Origin: Oscheius sp. JU75
Taxonomy: Eukaryota > Nematoda > Chromadorea > Rhabditida > Rhabditidae
Reading direction: 5' to 3'
Assembly (NCBI GenBank): GCA_037178855.1
Contig: JASJZC010000006.1
Span: 8,784,501 to 8,848,500 of the forward strand
Length of the DNA stretch: 64,000 nt
Shown: positions 10,967 through 23,872 of the stretch, one piece after another
Layout: every line of letters starts with the position of its first letter
Position numbering within the stretch: position 1 is the stretch's first letter
Notes under the pieces: model-generated
The model's database searches: none
What the model was told of the DNA's origin: nothing
What the model saw: the letters and a program-made list of their open reading frames with translations, nothing else
Made by a program: the position numbers and the translations under genes

Positions 10967-11384
10967 CTTGTTTTGGATCCCGCGGAGGAAGCAGACAGAC
11001 AGAGAGACAGAGAGAATGTTGCTTAATGTTGCCAAACTTTTGCAGAGAGAGAAAACAAGCATGTTTTTGTCCTCTTCCTTTTTATACAGCCCTCTTTCGA
11101 AATCTGTTGTGTATCATGTGGTCAACCACATTGTTTACGCCCGTGTTCCGGCCTTCCAGAAATCTCTACGTACACTCTTAAACCATACCGACCGTTCGTT
11201 TATCCTCAGTTAGCATAAGTAATGTCTCTTCCGCATCACTTTCCCCATTTTGAAATCTGTTTCTACGCGGCTATGGACTCTCTGGAACATCCCCCGGCCT
11301 CAAAGTATTGGAGTCGAAGCGAGCTTCTGGCTCTATGGGACGTGAGTCTACAGTATTGAAATGATGGATGTCGACATTTCAGAC
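10966..11384 (+). repeat. 419-bp duplicated segment, copy B
   Basis: Same content and length as 4963-5381. Its left edge abuts the Helitron fragment exactly. Its right edge coincides with the first two bases of the downstream exon. Confidence 0.9.
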
Positions 11385-11517
11385 TGTAGGATCTGACAGT
11401 ACTTTCGGAGTTTCGCATCTCGAGCTTGATCAGAAGTCGCCAAGTGAGACCGTTTCGGAGTTATGTAAAGATGATCCACTTTACAAGGATTATGAGACAG
11501 CCAGCATATCCGAGTAA
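11222..11517 (+). CDS. Two-exon 84-residue protein, copy B of duplicated gene
   Basis: Exon 1 (11222-11341) carries the same first exon as copy A, with two amino-acid changes. A 41-nt GTGAGT...TTTCAG intron joins it in phase to exon 2 (11383-11517), which is acidic and Ser-rich (SHLELDQKSPSETVSEL, ending ETASISE). The family is not recognised. PPASK...SRSELLAL loosely recalls the eIF4E-binding region of 4E-T, but the spacing from the aromatic residue to the Leu pair is off by one. An antisense frame (11668-11348) is also open, so the strand call rests on the conserved splice signals. Confidence 0.45.
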
Positions 11518-11926
11518 AATGGACATCACCAACTCTTCTGATAAACTCTTCGCTGATGCTTCGGTCAACATTATGGAACTCTAAAAGGGGACAGGTGGTG
11601 AATGAAAATGCGGAAAGAATTGGGAGTGGACAGAAAAAGGCAGTGGACATGAGACAGGGATAATGCAATAATACAGAGAAAGAGGTAAGGGACTGTTGGA
11701 AGCGACTACGGTTTAGACTAGGGGCTTGAAAAGAAGATTCCGGAGCCTGAAACAGACGAAAAAAATAGGGACTACAACAGAAGACAAGAAAAGCATCCAG
11801 GAATTTTACGCCTGTAGCTCTGAAAAACGGGGCCTATTTTAACTGATAGTGCTCCGATCCTGCACTCATTTTTTTCGACAGAGTGAATAAAGCAGAGATA
11901 CTTTTACAGCTTGTTGTTCGTAGGTT

Positions 11927-12031
11927 TCAGGAGAGTAGTGCCAGCCTCACAAGTACAAGTGGAGGCAAAAACAAAAAGAACGGTGCTAGAGCTCGACCAG
12001 TCGCCATGTGGTTGCCTTTCCAATAAGACAT
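11927..12031 (-). CDS. Possible 34-residue hydrophobic peptide
   Basis: Begins MSYWKGNHMATGRAL and continues with a Leu/Pro/Phe-rich membrane segment to a TGA. It lies about 290 bp downstream of the cytidylyltransferase on the same strand. There is no further support; it may be a chance frame. Confidence 0.2.
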   Translation of the reverse strand: MSYWKGNHMATGRALAPFFLFLPPLVLVRLALLS

Positions 12032-12316
12032 CATGGAAATGATTTGTGAGAAATGGGAGTGAATCGACAGCGGCTACTGTGCAATATGGAAGTATGGGAG
12101 CGAGAAGAATTCTCCGGAAGACTGCTGCTGACAAAGGTAGGTAACGCTTCTTCATAGCTGCAGGAGTAAATTACCTGATGTATTTTGTCTCTCAGTCTTT
12201 CTTTTGTCTGTCTCTCTGTTCCTCTGTTTTTCCTTTCCTCTCTCTCTCTCTCTCTGCGAGAAGACTCACGTTGTACATACTCTTTTATGATTTCTTCCCA
12301 TCCTCTATACATGTTT

Positions 12317-14412
<2,096 letters not shown>

Positions 14413-14947
14413 TTCCTGCTGAAACAGATGCGTTAACTGGGCAGTTGTTTACTGGAGAAGAGAATGGAGTTGTTTTTGGGCCTTCCCAAATGTCTGGGGA
14501 GCGTGGCTCCCACGCTCTCACGTGAAGGTCACAACTGTTACAACTAACCATTGTCCTATAGAATCCCATCGCGTTGTTTGTTACTTTGCGTTTTGTTGCC
14601 TATATTGAGTGAAATATATGCTAGGGTAACAAATTTCAATGTCGTATTAGAAATTTAAAGAATGCTTTCGAAACAAAATACGGAAGCGTCTTCTCATGTC
14701 AGAGGATGAAAAGATATGAACATGACCAGATAAGAATAGGGTTATGGCGTGAGAGGGAGGACTGTCCGTTTATATTTGCAGAGAATGTCACCAAGTGATA
14801 AACATCCAGGTTCAGACACCTATTGATCCGAAGGGGATAAATATATTTATTTATTTTTTTCGGGAGTACTCGTTCAATCCGACACCACAAGGAGACTAGA
14901 AAGGCGGAGAATGTGTTTTTCGAAGAGAGGGGGAGAGGAGGAATGCT

Positions 14948-15711
14948 TCAGGTGCTCACGTCGTCTTTCATCTGGGTACTTTCCTTCTGTGGAAAGACGT
15001 CTCTCACGAAGGCAGGAAGACCAAATCGTCTGGATGGAGGAGCCTGAAACAAGAATTTTAGTTGAGAAATGTGCAGAAAGTACGCACACCAAGTATGGGG
15101 CAGTCCAGATTCCACTTCGCGAAAAGGTCGATTATTGATTAATTTATGCTTATCTTTCTTTTCTCATACTTTAAACAGGTGATATTAAGTCCTCTACAGA
15201 AAAACCAACATTCATCAAAATTTGTTGCGCTGGCCATGTTTTTTTTTGTATTTTAGCGTGACATTGATACATTTCTTGCACTACTATTGTTGTGTTGACT
15301 AAATAATACCCTAAGAAGAGACAGTGAAACAGCGAAAATAGACGAGAAATAAATTTTTTGGATGGTCAGTTTGGGCGTCCAGGCATGTTGATTCCACGCG
15401 CAGATTCAAAAAAGTAAGTCCAAGTTTAGGCTACTTTGTCTTAAACCAACCTTTTTACAAACAATGTAGATGACGGCAGCTGTCAGAAGAAAGAGACAGA
15501 TGACGATGGAGATGGTGAGAATGATGAAGCAGATTCGGACGCTTATGAGCATGTCACCCGCTGACTAAACTTTTTTTTCTTATACAGACAGAAATGCATT
15601 TTACCCTCGCAGCGTACTGGATATCTTCCATTCCGCAAGCCTTGAAGCACGTATTACCGAAAAGACCACTCATTCCGCTCGATCCTCCAATGCTCTGGTT
15701 GCCTTCAGCGT
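14948..15711 (-). CDS. Single-pass membrane protein, 5' end missing
   Basis: Three exons join in phase (15711-15605, 15564-15451, 15043-14948). A Gly/Ser-rich segment with two Cys (NTCFKACGMED) precedes a clear membrane span (about 24 residues: ICFIILTISIVICLFLL). A basic and then polar tail ends KDDVST. The first exon or exons could not be placed. Topology suggests extracellular N, cytoplasmic C. The family is not recognised. Confidence 0.5.
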
Positions 15712-17116
15712 CTGAAACCGGCAGGATTGTGACTGAACAAAAAAGTTGCGGCTCAAAGCACTTTTACGAGCGGAAGCTTCTAAAAACAGAAATGGGCAGA
15801 CAGCGCGCCGCTTGACAACGAGCCCGAGTCCATTCTTTCGAAGATCTCCGCCGTGTTTGATTAAAGAGAAAAAATCAAAACAAATGGAAACACAAGACTC
15901 TTTTCTAGAATTTCAGCCAAACAAGGATGGCATCAGAACAAATTGATCCGACCGAAAAGATAATTTTGCAGAAAAATATGGTTCGCATGTGACTTCCTCA
16001 GGGCATCGTAGCGGAACTGGAGTTCAATAGCACAATTTTCGAGACGGTACAGAAGCAATATTACCCAATCTCCGAGGCTGTACACAAGGAAGTTTGCCAA
16101 ATTTTTGGGACGGTTCGAGTGAGAACTTGACCTAATTTCAAGGTAATAAGGTACTTTCTGTCATCTTAGCGTCTCTTAATGTTACAGTACCATACCTAAA
16201 TTTAATGCATCTCTGTACAGTGTGCGGTGCGTCATCCAAAAAAGACTATCAATTTCTTGTACACAAAGAAGTCTCGCGCGAGCTCGCTCGAGGAGAACGG
16301 ACTCGTGAAAAGACAATCATAGGCGGTGATCCCCTAGTTAAATAGAGAATGAATTCAGAGTTTCGTGATTCATCATTGACTCTATAACACGTGGTGGAGA
16401 GGATAATCTCGAATTGAGGGCATAAAGACTGGAAAAGTTAACCAGCCCCCGAGTGGACAATCGGTATAATTGAGTGACCGGTTGTACAGGAGGGGGATGT
16501 CCAGCTTGAATGAGGTCTCTATGCCAGTACGCCATCTAAAGATAGGTTTCGCACAATGTTTAAAATTCAAGGATCGGCTGTTTCTGGTAGCACATACAAT
16601 ACTATGTAAAGGGCTGATCAGTCAACAATCACACTAACGACCCATCGTTCACTTCTGATTGTTTGTTGCCTACCTCGGAATGGGGTGCCAAGTAACGAGA
16701 GTAGATTCATGAGGGACCACAGCTGAGCTAACAGCGAGCGAGCGAGCGAAGGGGCGGCCTCCCCTCTGACTCTCGAGTCAAGCCGGTTCGGGTTACGCTC
16801 GCGTTCCGACCGAATATGGTGAGAAAGAAAAGAAACTGACCAATCACTGGGCCTCCTCCACTTCCCATTATCGATGAGATTCCGGAGATTGTTCGCGAGA
16901 CGTCGCTTAAAATATGTTACAGTAAATTTTTTCAAAAAGGCTCTGATACCTGAACAATTGGGAAAGGTCTACTTGTCGTTCGGTGGTCATGCGACTTCTG
17001 AAACCGGGATGTTTTTAAACAAAGTGGCATAGACAATAGGAACAAAGTCAAGAATAACCTACGGCATGTCACCTTCTTAAGGAGTATAATAGTGGCCCGG
17101 GATAAGTGTCCCCCCC

Positions 17117-17455
17117 AATGTCCAGTCCTAGCGTCCCTTCCGGCGGAAGCGGTCAGAGCCCGCTCTCGGAAGCTTAGTTTTTTGATACAAAGGTTCGCTG
17201 ACAGACTGAGAGGTGAGGACTAATCTCACTCTTCGTGTGTGTCGGTTTTTCTCGGCTCCTCTCTCTTTAACCAAAAAGCGGCGCGACCCTATCGCGTTAG
17301 CCAACAACAGACTGACCGCCGAGCCGCTGTCAACAGAAGCCCTGTTGGACAATCGCCTACGCGAGAAGTTCGGTTCTAACGGATTAGAGCGCTGGGAGCA
17401 AGAAATGCTCGAGAACTAGAAGAAGTACGATAATGAGATCATAGAGGTAGGTAGT
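17117..17455 (+). pseudogene. Possible decayed coiled-coil gene
   Basis: A frame opening MSSPSVPSGGSGQSPLSEA meets TAG. A later frame (ALANNRLTAEPLSTEALL, then FGSNGLERWEQEMLEN) meets a TAG at 17417, after which KKYDNEIIE continues in the same frame to a GTAGGT donor. The helical, charged composition looks like protein, but two in-frame stops argue for decay. Family unknown. Confidence 0.3.
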
Positions 17456-17589
17456 GTGTGAAAAAGGGGCCAAGTCGACCTTGGCGATGGCCATTGTGGT
17501 CAAGTAGGTTATGAACGTCATACATATTAATCGGGAGTCTCTCTCGATCTTTTGAAACTTGAGACAACAGAAACTTTTTTGGTTATGTT

Positions 17590-17660
17590 AAGGGATCGAA
17601 CTCGGACCGTTTGGTTTTGTAGTCGAAGTTCTAACCGTCTAATTGTGAGCTATGCGGTAG
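17590..17660 (-). repeat. tRNA-like (SINE-like) module
   Basis: On the minus strand an A-box-like block (TAGCTCACAATTAGACGGTTAG) is followed by CTTCGACTACAAAACC and a B-box (GAGTTCGATCCC). The central CTTCGACTACAA block is shared with the copies at 20752 and 44481. Confidence 0.55.
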
Positions 17661-18644
17661 ACGCGGTGTTCAAAACAATAAGTTGTTTTTAATTATCTTG
17701 AAACACGGGTACGTTTTTCTAAAAATGAAAGAGCTAAAGGGATTAGGCTTGTCAGTGAGGTCCGCACATGAAGCAAGTGTCACGGTTCAGGAGGCCGTTT
17801 CTTTGTTCTGAGCGAGAAAAGATTCGATCAGTGAGAGAGAACCTCAAATAAAGTGTTTCGACAGCTGGACGGACCCTCTTTACGTGCTACATGATCTCGG
17901 CAGGGGAAAAAGTTGGGACTGGAAAAGAGTCAAACATGGCGCGTCTGCCAGTTTCCAGATGGGAGAGAGAGAAAATGCGTTCGACAAACAGAGCTTTGCA
18001 TATTCTTTTGCTCTTTTTCTGAATGGAATAGACAGTGAGAGAAATCCGGTCCTGTGAAGACAGTTAAGATCGGACTATAAACTTTCTAATTTTTTTTCCA
18101 GTATCCTAGGAAAAGTTCAGTGCGCAAAACTCATTGCGACTAGAAGAAATAACTCCTAATGTAGATATTCTTACGCAAGTATACTTCAACAACGTCTGGC
18201 ATAGGCATGCAAAAAAAATATTTGGGAACTACGTAAAGAGCTATAGTTCCTGTTTGACACTTCACAATCTTCGAAAATATTTTTAAGTGTTGGGGTCTGT
18301 TAAAAACTTCACTAATTGAGGAAGGAAACGAATAAGATGATTGGAGGATGGGAAGTGAGGGCCAATCGTGTGGTCAGAAGGATGTTTGCGTAAAGCTGCC
18401 GCTCTCGGGGTGGAGTCCGCCCAAGCGGGAGCGGAAAGAGACAGGAGAAGTACTCGGACAATGGACCCGAAAGGAAACTGTTGATTGTCTCGCATTTGGC
18501 TATCACATTAAAAAATTGTCCGCAATTTAATGCTACTAAGTAGGAACATATCAGGAGTTGGAAACGGCGCTACCGTGAAACACAGAACAAAACTCTTTAT
18601 TAGGGTACCACTTTGTACAAACAGTTATCTTCAGGACCTCATTT

Positions 18645-19772
18645 TTAGAGGAACTTGTTCCTGTAACAGCTCTCGACCAGCGTGTTGATATCTTCACATG
18701 TCGCCCCTGAAAATTTAGTTATAAATGTCGAAAATGGGCTTTAGCTACCTGGAACGAACATCTGAGCCATTCGACAATTGCTTCGTACCCAAGTCATCAC
18801 ATCGGTAACCGCGTACATCTTGGCGTACTTTTTCACCTAAAGTAAATGTAAAAAATACAAAAAAAAACTTGTGTACCTGTTGACAATGTTCCGGAGACAG
18901 AATCAGAGGACGGCCCTGGCTATCTCTTCTCACTTCCTTAGGATAATTGGGAGGGGTTGTGCCGATAGTAGGTTGCGATGTGGTAGTTGCGGCAATTGTT
19001 CGAGGGTGGGATCCGCGGAACTGAAACAGACAATTAGCGGAAACTGCTAGTGAGCTCATGGTCAACGATATTTAACCACAAGGACAAAAAAATGGAAGTA
19101 TACACAAAATTTTCAAAATAAATTTAATAATAACGTAAACTTTGCAAATTTGACTAAAACAAAAACTCCTGCTTTCACATCTTTGGGCAGTTCACTTCGC
19201 GTTTTTTCGTATCTTTTTGTGATAGCGCCTAAGTAATGCTTGGGAAAAAAGCATGCAACAACGAAAATAGTAAACAAAAACAAGCTGGCCCAACCCTTTG
19301 GGAATTCTTTGTTAATTTTGTTGCGGTACGCGTCCGCACATGTGCAAGCGTTAAATGCTCAGCTAAATTTTTTTTTGGAAATCTCGATCACAAAGAAACA
19401 AAAGCTTGTAAGAAGCTGATAGATCATTAATTTTTGATGATGGGTCGGAATTAAAAGCCTTCTGCTGGCTAACTGAATAGATTACTTACCTTGTTGTGAG
19501 CCATTGGAAGCTCCATGGACTCGGTCGACTTCGATTTCAGGGAATTACTTCTGTCAACTTCGCGACTTTTCTCGTGGGAGTACTTTCGCGTTTTCTGCAG
19601 ACAAAAATTTCCAGGAATAGAAAAAAAAGCATACAGTTCCCTTCTTGACAATTCTGATCTCCTCATCCTCGGCCAGCTCAACACATTTGTACTTTTTCGT
19701 CTTCAACGGATTGCGTTCCTTGAAGGCCGCACAAAGAGTGAATAAAACTAGCGAAATGAGTAGTATCCGCAT
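18645..19772 (-). CDS. Secreted 178-residue protein with C-terminal four-Cys domain
   Basis: Five exons (19772-19635, 19594-19490, 19020-18877, 18836-18749, 18706-18645) join in phase. A signal peptide (MRILLISLVLFTLCAA) is followed by a charged Lys/Glu/Ser segment, a Thr/Pro segment, and a helical C-terminal domain with four Cys (EHCQQVKKYAKMY, WVRSNCRMAQMF, GATCEDI, ESCYRNKFL). The Cys spacing suggests two disulfides. The pattern recalls nematode-specific secreted helical proteins, but I do not recognise a named family. Confidence 0.7.
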
Positions 19773-20003
19773 GGTCTGCAAGATAAGAAGTGCTTATGGA
19801 CTATAGCCGGGGAGCTAATGGAGAGGATAAGCCGACGACTGATGACCCATGGGCGACCCCGTTTAGCCCCAAAAACAGGACCAATCTTCCGCTTGAGACA
19901 ATCAGTCAGGTTTCTGACCGGGGGGCTTTCGCCGCATTCACTTTCGGCGATCTTTTCACATCGTTGCCAATAGAAATATATTTATTTGACACGCTCGTTT
20001 CGC

Positions 20004-21040
20004 TTAAACCCGGGTCGAATTGGAGCTCAAAGCAGTAAGCAGTTCACGTTTCTTCCTTCCGTAAGGATCGTATCCGCCAGTTCCACCGCAAGTGTTGCAT
20101 GGAGGAGGCTAAAATTTGAATTCTATAAAGTTGAAGTAAAGACCAACAGGCTGATTGCAGGTGGTGCACGGGGGAGGGTCATACTGGGGCTGTTGACAGG
20201 CTTGACAGACGGGAACGGGACAGGGAACATTGGCGTTGCATTCTTCCTGCATCGAGGAATTTCCGACACATCCGCTGGTGCAGCTACACTGTCGAGTTCT
20301 GCTTCGGTAGCCCCCGGTTCCACAGGTCACACTGCAGGCGCTCCATGCTGACCAGGCGGTCCAGTCACAGCATGCCTGGGTGTTGCACGGCTTCTGTTCG
20401 ACAGAAGAGCCGACGCATTGACAAGAGGAGCAGCCATTGTTGCAGACCCTGGTCCGGGTGCAGACGCCGCCGCCACATGAAGCACTGAAAGATTTGAACT
20501 TGATAGCTCAGTAAATAGTGCCAATGGTTTGCCATCGGACAGTTTCAGTAAATACCTGCAGGTTCCGAACGACGTCCATTGGCCCCATTGAGGAGCCGGG
20601 TCGTAGAGAGCACATGGACGGGACTCAGAAGAGGATCCGCCTGGGCACTGGGCAGCCGAGCACGTTCTCTGGCGGGTTTGTGAAGGAGCTGGAGAATTTT
20701 ATTATTTTTAGGCCGGCTGAGTTTGATACCCAAATTATAAGACTTTTTCAGTTAGAACTCGAACCCGGACTTTTTGAATTTGTAGTCGAAGGGCTAACCG
20801 ACTGCCTCATTGCACTATTGTGCATTAAAACTCACATCCATAAGCTGAAGAACAAGTCGACCAAGGTCCCCACTCTCCCCAATTTCCCATCACCGGATTC
20901 TGTTGGCATGTGTTACAGGGCTGGGGCTGGACCTGGCAAGTACTGCAAGTTGTCCCGGGGACAGCCTGCGCTCCAGTGCCCACAACATAAGCTGTGGTTG
21001 TGGCCAGTAGGCAGAGAAGAAGAACTAGTGAACTGAGCAT
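20004..21040 (-). CDS. Secreted thrombospondin type 1 repeat protein
   Basis: Four exons (21040-20836, 20688-20556, 20484-20148, 20108-20004) join in phase to 259 residues. After a signal peptide (MLSSLVLLLCLLATTTA) come a Cys-rich stretch and TSP1-type modules. The motifs are WGEWGPWSTC, WGQWTSFGTCSASCGGG and WTAWSAWSACSVTCGTGG, that is, the W-x-x-W and CSVTCG signatures. A second run of CxxC pairs follows (CQACQQP, CTTCNQP, CNTCGG), then a basic end. TSP1 modules bind glycosaminoglycans and matrix, so an extracellular role is expected. Intron 1 contains a tRNA-like module. Confidence 0.85.
20752..20820 (-). repeat. tRNA-like (SINE-like) module
   Basis: On the minus strand: GCAGTCGGTTAGCCCTTCG (A-box region), CGACTACAAATTC, and a B-box TCCGGGTTCGAG. 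It lies within intron 1 of the TSP1 gene. Confidence 0.55.
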
Positions 21041-22324
21041 GAGAAGGCTGGTGCCATAGCCAGTCTGCCGACGGGGTTATATACCTCAAAGAAAGAGTGT
21101 ACACAGTGATTTTTGACGGGTCGGAGTGCTATTTGCCGTGGTGGGAGTCGACTCTTCCTTCTGACTCATCTTCAAGAACATGGAAAAAGCTGTATCAATC
21201 GCTTCTGACATGACGACCACCTTTCTCATTTTAAGCCGAATTGGTCATTTTTCTTCTGGGTCCCATTTTCGACTCGAATCTGCTCTCTTCCCTTTCCCCC
21301 TTTCACACTCTGGTACAAGCTTCCCGGTTGTACCAGAGTCGTGTCACTCTGTCAACGAGCAGCGCCGTGGGCTGACTAGTCATCAAATCCGGTTTTCAGT
21401 TGGCTCCTTGGTCCGCGATTGAACTCTGCCTTACTTTTTAATTGACAGTTTCTTGATCTTTGCTGGGCGGGAGGAATCGCAGTCTCGTCTACTATGAATA
21501 ATTGCCGATTCGTGCTTTCCTTCTGAAGCCGTGAAACAATTATCCCTTAGGGTCCCTTAATAAATTCCCTGCCGTGTGTCACACACGGCCTTGCACTTCT
21601 TCACGACGTCTTGAGGAGACTTTAAGGACAGTCGAATCCTTAGTGTTTGCAGCATCTTAACTTTCGTTGCGCGACCCATCGATATAAATTATAAGTGATG
21701 GCGTTGGATACCCTTTATGTTCGGCCTTGTTACATCCCGCCAATATTCAAATCTTTTGGCTGAGCATTAATTGGTAGCGCGCCCAAATTGGAGACAATGT
21801 ATCCTGCAACGAAGCATTTGAAGCACTGCGATCTTCAGTGATTCACTTTACAGACTATATACACGAGCGTGTATGCGGATTGGTCTGCCTCGAGATTCTC
21901 AAGAATGATGTGATTTCCTTCTTCGGCTCTTCTCTATCCAGTTCAGCCTTTTCATTGAGTGGCGTGTCCCATTCATCAATCTGTTTCCAAACTTCATAAC
22001 GGCTCCCTCGAGATACCCGGATTCAATTTGTGGACTTCACCCGTTCCTCCTCCTCTCCAGCCCCCCGGACAAAACAATACCGGCAGGCAGCTGTCAATCA
22101 GTCGACATCCTGACGGCATTATCGGCCTTCTCTTATAGTCAAATCCACTTTGCTACGGGAGACTCTTTTTTGGGGAATCAAATGGGCCGAACGGCGAGAG
22201 TCACGGCTGTCGAGTCCAATTGAAGAGGAGAGACATCTCTTGCCGCTCTTTTTCGTCCTAATGTCTCTCTCAGTCAGCCACTTTCAGAGATGAGCCACGA
22301 CGATTTTCGCTAAGGATTAAGGTC
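21041..22324. other. Intergenic between divergent genes
   Basis: Shared 5' flank of the TSP1 gene (minus) and the next secreted-protein gene (plus). A near-palindrome, CTCTGGTACAAGCTTCC...GGTTGTACCAGAG, lies near 21310-21342. No coding signal seen. Confidence 0.5.
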
Positions 22325-23350
22325 ATGCTATTCCTTCTGATGAGCATCTTGTTCGAGACGGGCACTGCACAACCACAGCCATGTTTCCTCAAGTGCAAGG
22401 ACAATTATGTGAGTTTTGCTTTTTTTTGCGATCTTCCACGCAGTATGCAAACTTAGGAAGCCAAGCATCATATTATTTTTGGAACTTTGACCGGGATTGA
22501 GTCCCGGCCAGTCCGGCTAGCTTTTAATCACTTGTGCAAGGTATTCAGCTTTTTCGAACTTTTCAAACCTGTAAGCCAAGATAAATCTTCGCTGCGCACC
22601 AACTTACAATTATTAGCTGACATGTTAACAGTTTTTCCATGCTTAAAAAAGTTGACTCCTTAGATGCATGGAATGCAGTCCTCCCTGATGGACGCCTCAA
22701 ATGAGTGGAGTGTTGAAATGGTCACCCCGCTTCAGGCTCTCCTACAGGGTGACAATACGCGTGGGAGACTTTTTAGGAAACTTGATAAAGTGTGCAGGTA
22801 GCTTAATGTATAATTTTTTTCAAAAATATTTAAGGCACAATCTGAAGTATAATCGATGTCTCTCTTTTTGTGCCGACAATCCTGCTAAAACCATCTTGGC
22901 AAAAGGACAGGAAGCCTGGAATATTATTTGCGACGATTTCAGAAACAATACAGGTTTCACACATTTATCATTTCAAGTGTTTCTCGAGATTCCATATGCG
23001 ATGATTCTCGGGGGAATATCTACGCTACGGAAACAGATTTATCAAGTTTAGAGTTCACCGCCATCGTTGTTCCTTGCTGGGTGGATAACGGTCATATTTT
23101 AACCGAGAGATGTTCTCACCAGGCCAAAATGCTTCAAGCCGAAATAATTCTGATGATGGAGGGCGGGGTGGAGAACATCAATGAGGGATTAAGTAATCTC
23201 TGTTCGTGAGTCGGTTGACAATTTTGGCCGAAGTGGAAATTCAGAAGTGTTCATTCGTACGACAAATGCTTCGTTTGGGAGAACCATGATACGTGCGGGA
23301 TAAATGCTGGAAAATTTCTGGTCAAGCTGACACACCAAACCTCGCAGTAG
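22325..23350 (+). CDS. Secreted Cys-rich 198-residue protein
   Basis: Five exons (22325-22408, 22664-22797, 22835-22953, 23052-23205, 23245-23350) join in phase. The signal peptide (MLFLLMSILFETGTA) is followed by ten or more Cys in a helical context (CFLKCKDNY, KVCRHNLKYNRCLSFCAD, IICDDF, VVPCW, ERCSH, NLCSS, DKCFVW, DTCGIN). This resembles nematode CPG4-like or DUF19-like extracellular domains; I am not sure which. The exon 3/4 junction was chosen so that the long Cys-containing frame EFTAIVVPCW is kept. Confidence 0.7.
22490..22549 (-). repeat. Degenerate tRNA-like module
   Basis: Minus-strand CTGGCCGGGACTCAATCCCGG forms a T-arm-like stem with a B-box-like core. The A-box region is weak. 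It sits in intron 1 of the secreted-protein gene. Confidence 0.35.
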
Positions 23351-23872
23351 GGTGTGGGTCCCTATCTTTAAAAAATAGTGTTTAGCGCCTTGATCAATCT
23401 TCTGGACACCGTTTTAGGGGTTCGACAACTGCCGAAGCAGTGCAAGGACTGGCTTAATCAGAAAGGTTTAAACTTGTACAGTATAATTCAATGGAAAAGA
23501 TTCAGATATGGCTGGCCTTCAAAAAAGTCGCTCCTCTCAGCGAAGACTCCGCAACTCGACCTCAACCACTCTTCTTATTTTGATCTCATTCATGTCTTTC
23601 ATTACGGGAACCAACACATTTTTCATAAATTTAATATAAATATAGTAAATATTAATTTCTATTAATATTTTAGTAAGCAGTACTATTAAACGTGTGATGG
23701 TGTAGTGAAAGGTGGTCGCTGCTCTAATCTAAGAGTGCAAGCTCGTTTTTTAGCACCATCATCACGAGATCCTGTACATTTTTCTAAACATAGTTATCGA
23801 AAACTGGTTTCTCCATATCAGTAGTGGTCGATCAGGGTCGCAACCTGTATTGATTCTCGCTAGTCAGTTGCA
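23351..23872. other. Intergenic, AT-rich
   Basis: 5' flank of the aldehyde dehydrogenase gene. A run of AT-rich sequence lies at 23570-23700. No feature beyond that. Confidence 0.4.

Larger units (their letters stand above)
15712..18644. other. Gene-poor stretch
   Basis: Holds a tRNA-like module (17590-17660), a GAGC tetranucleotide run near 16735 and one possible decayed gene (17117-17455). Otherwise I see nothing coding. Confidence 0.4.

Noticed and set aside
11222..11341. 4E-T/IFET-1 eIF4E-binding motif
   Set aside because: PPASK and SRSELLAL resemble it, but the aromatic-to-Leu spacing is one residue too long and the rest does not match.
16338..16935. Minus-strand frame of about 105 codons
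   Set aside because: Arg/Ser-rich, no splice signals, and overlaps a GAGC tetranucleotide run; probably chance.
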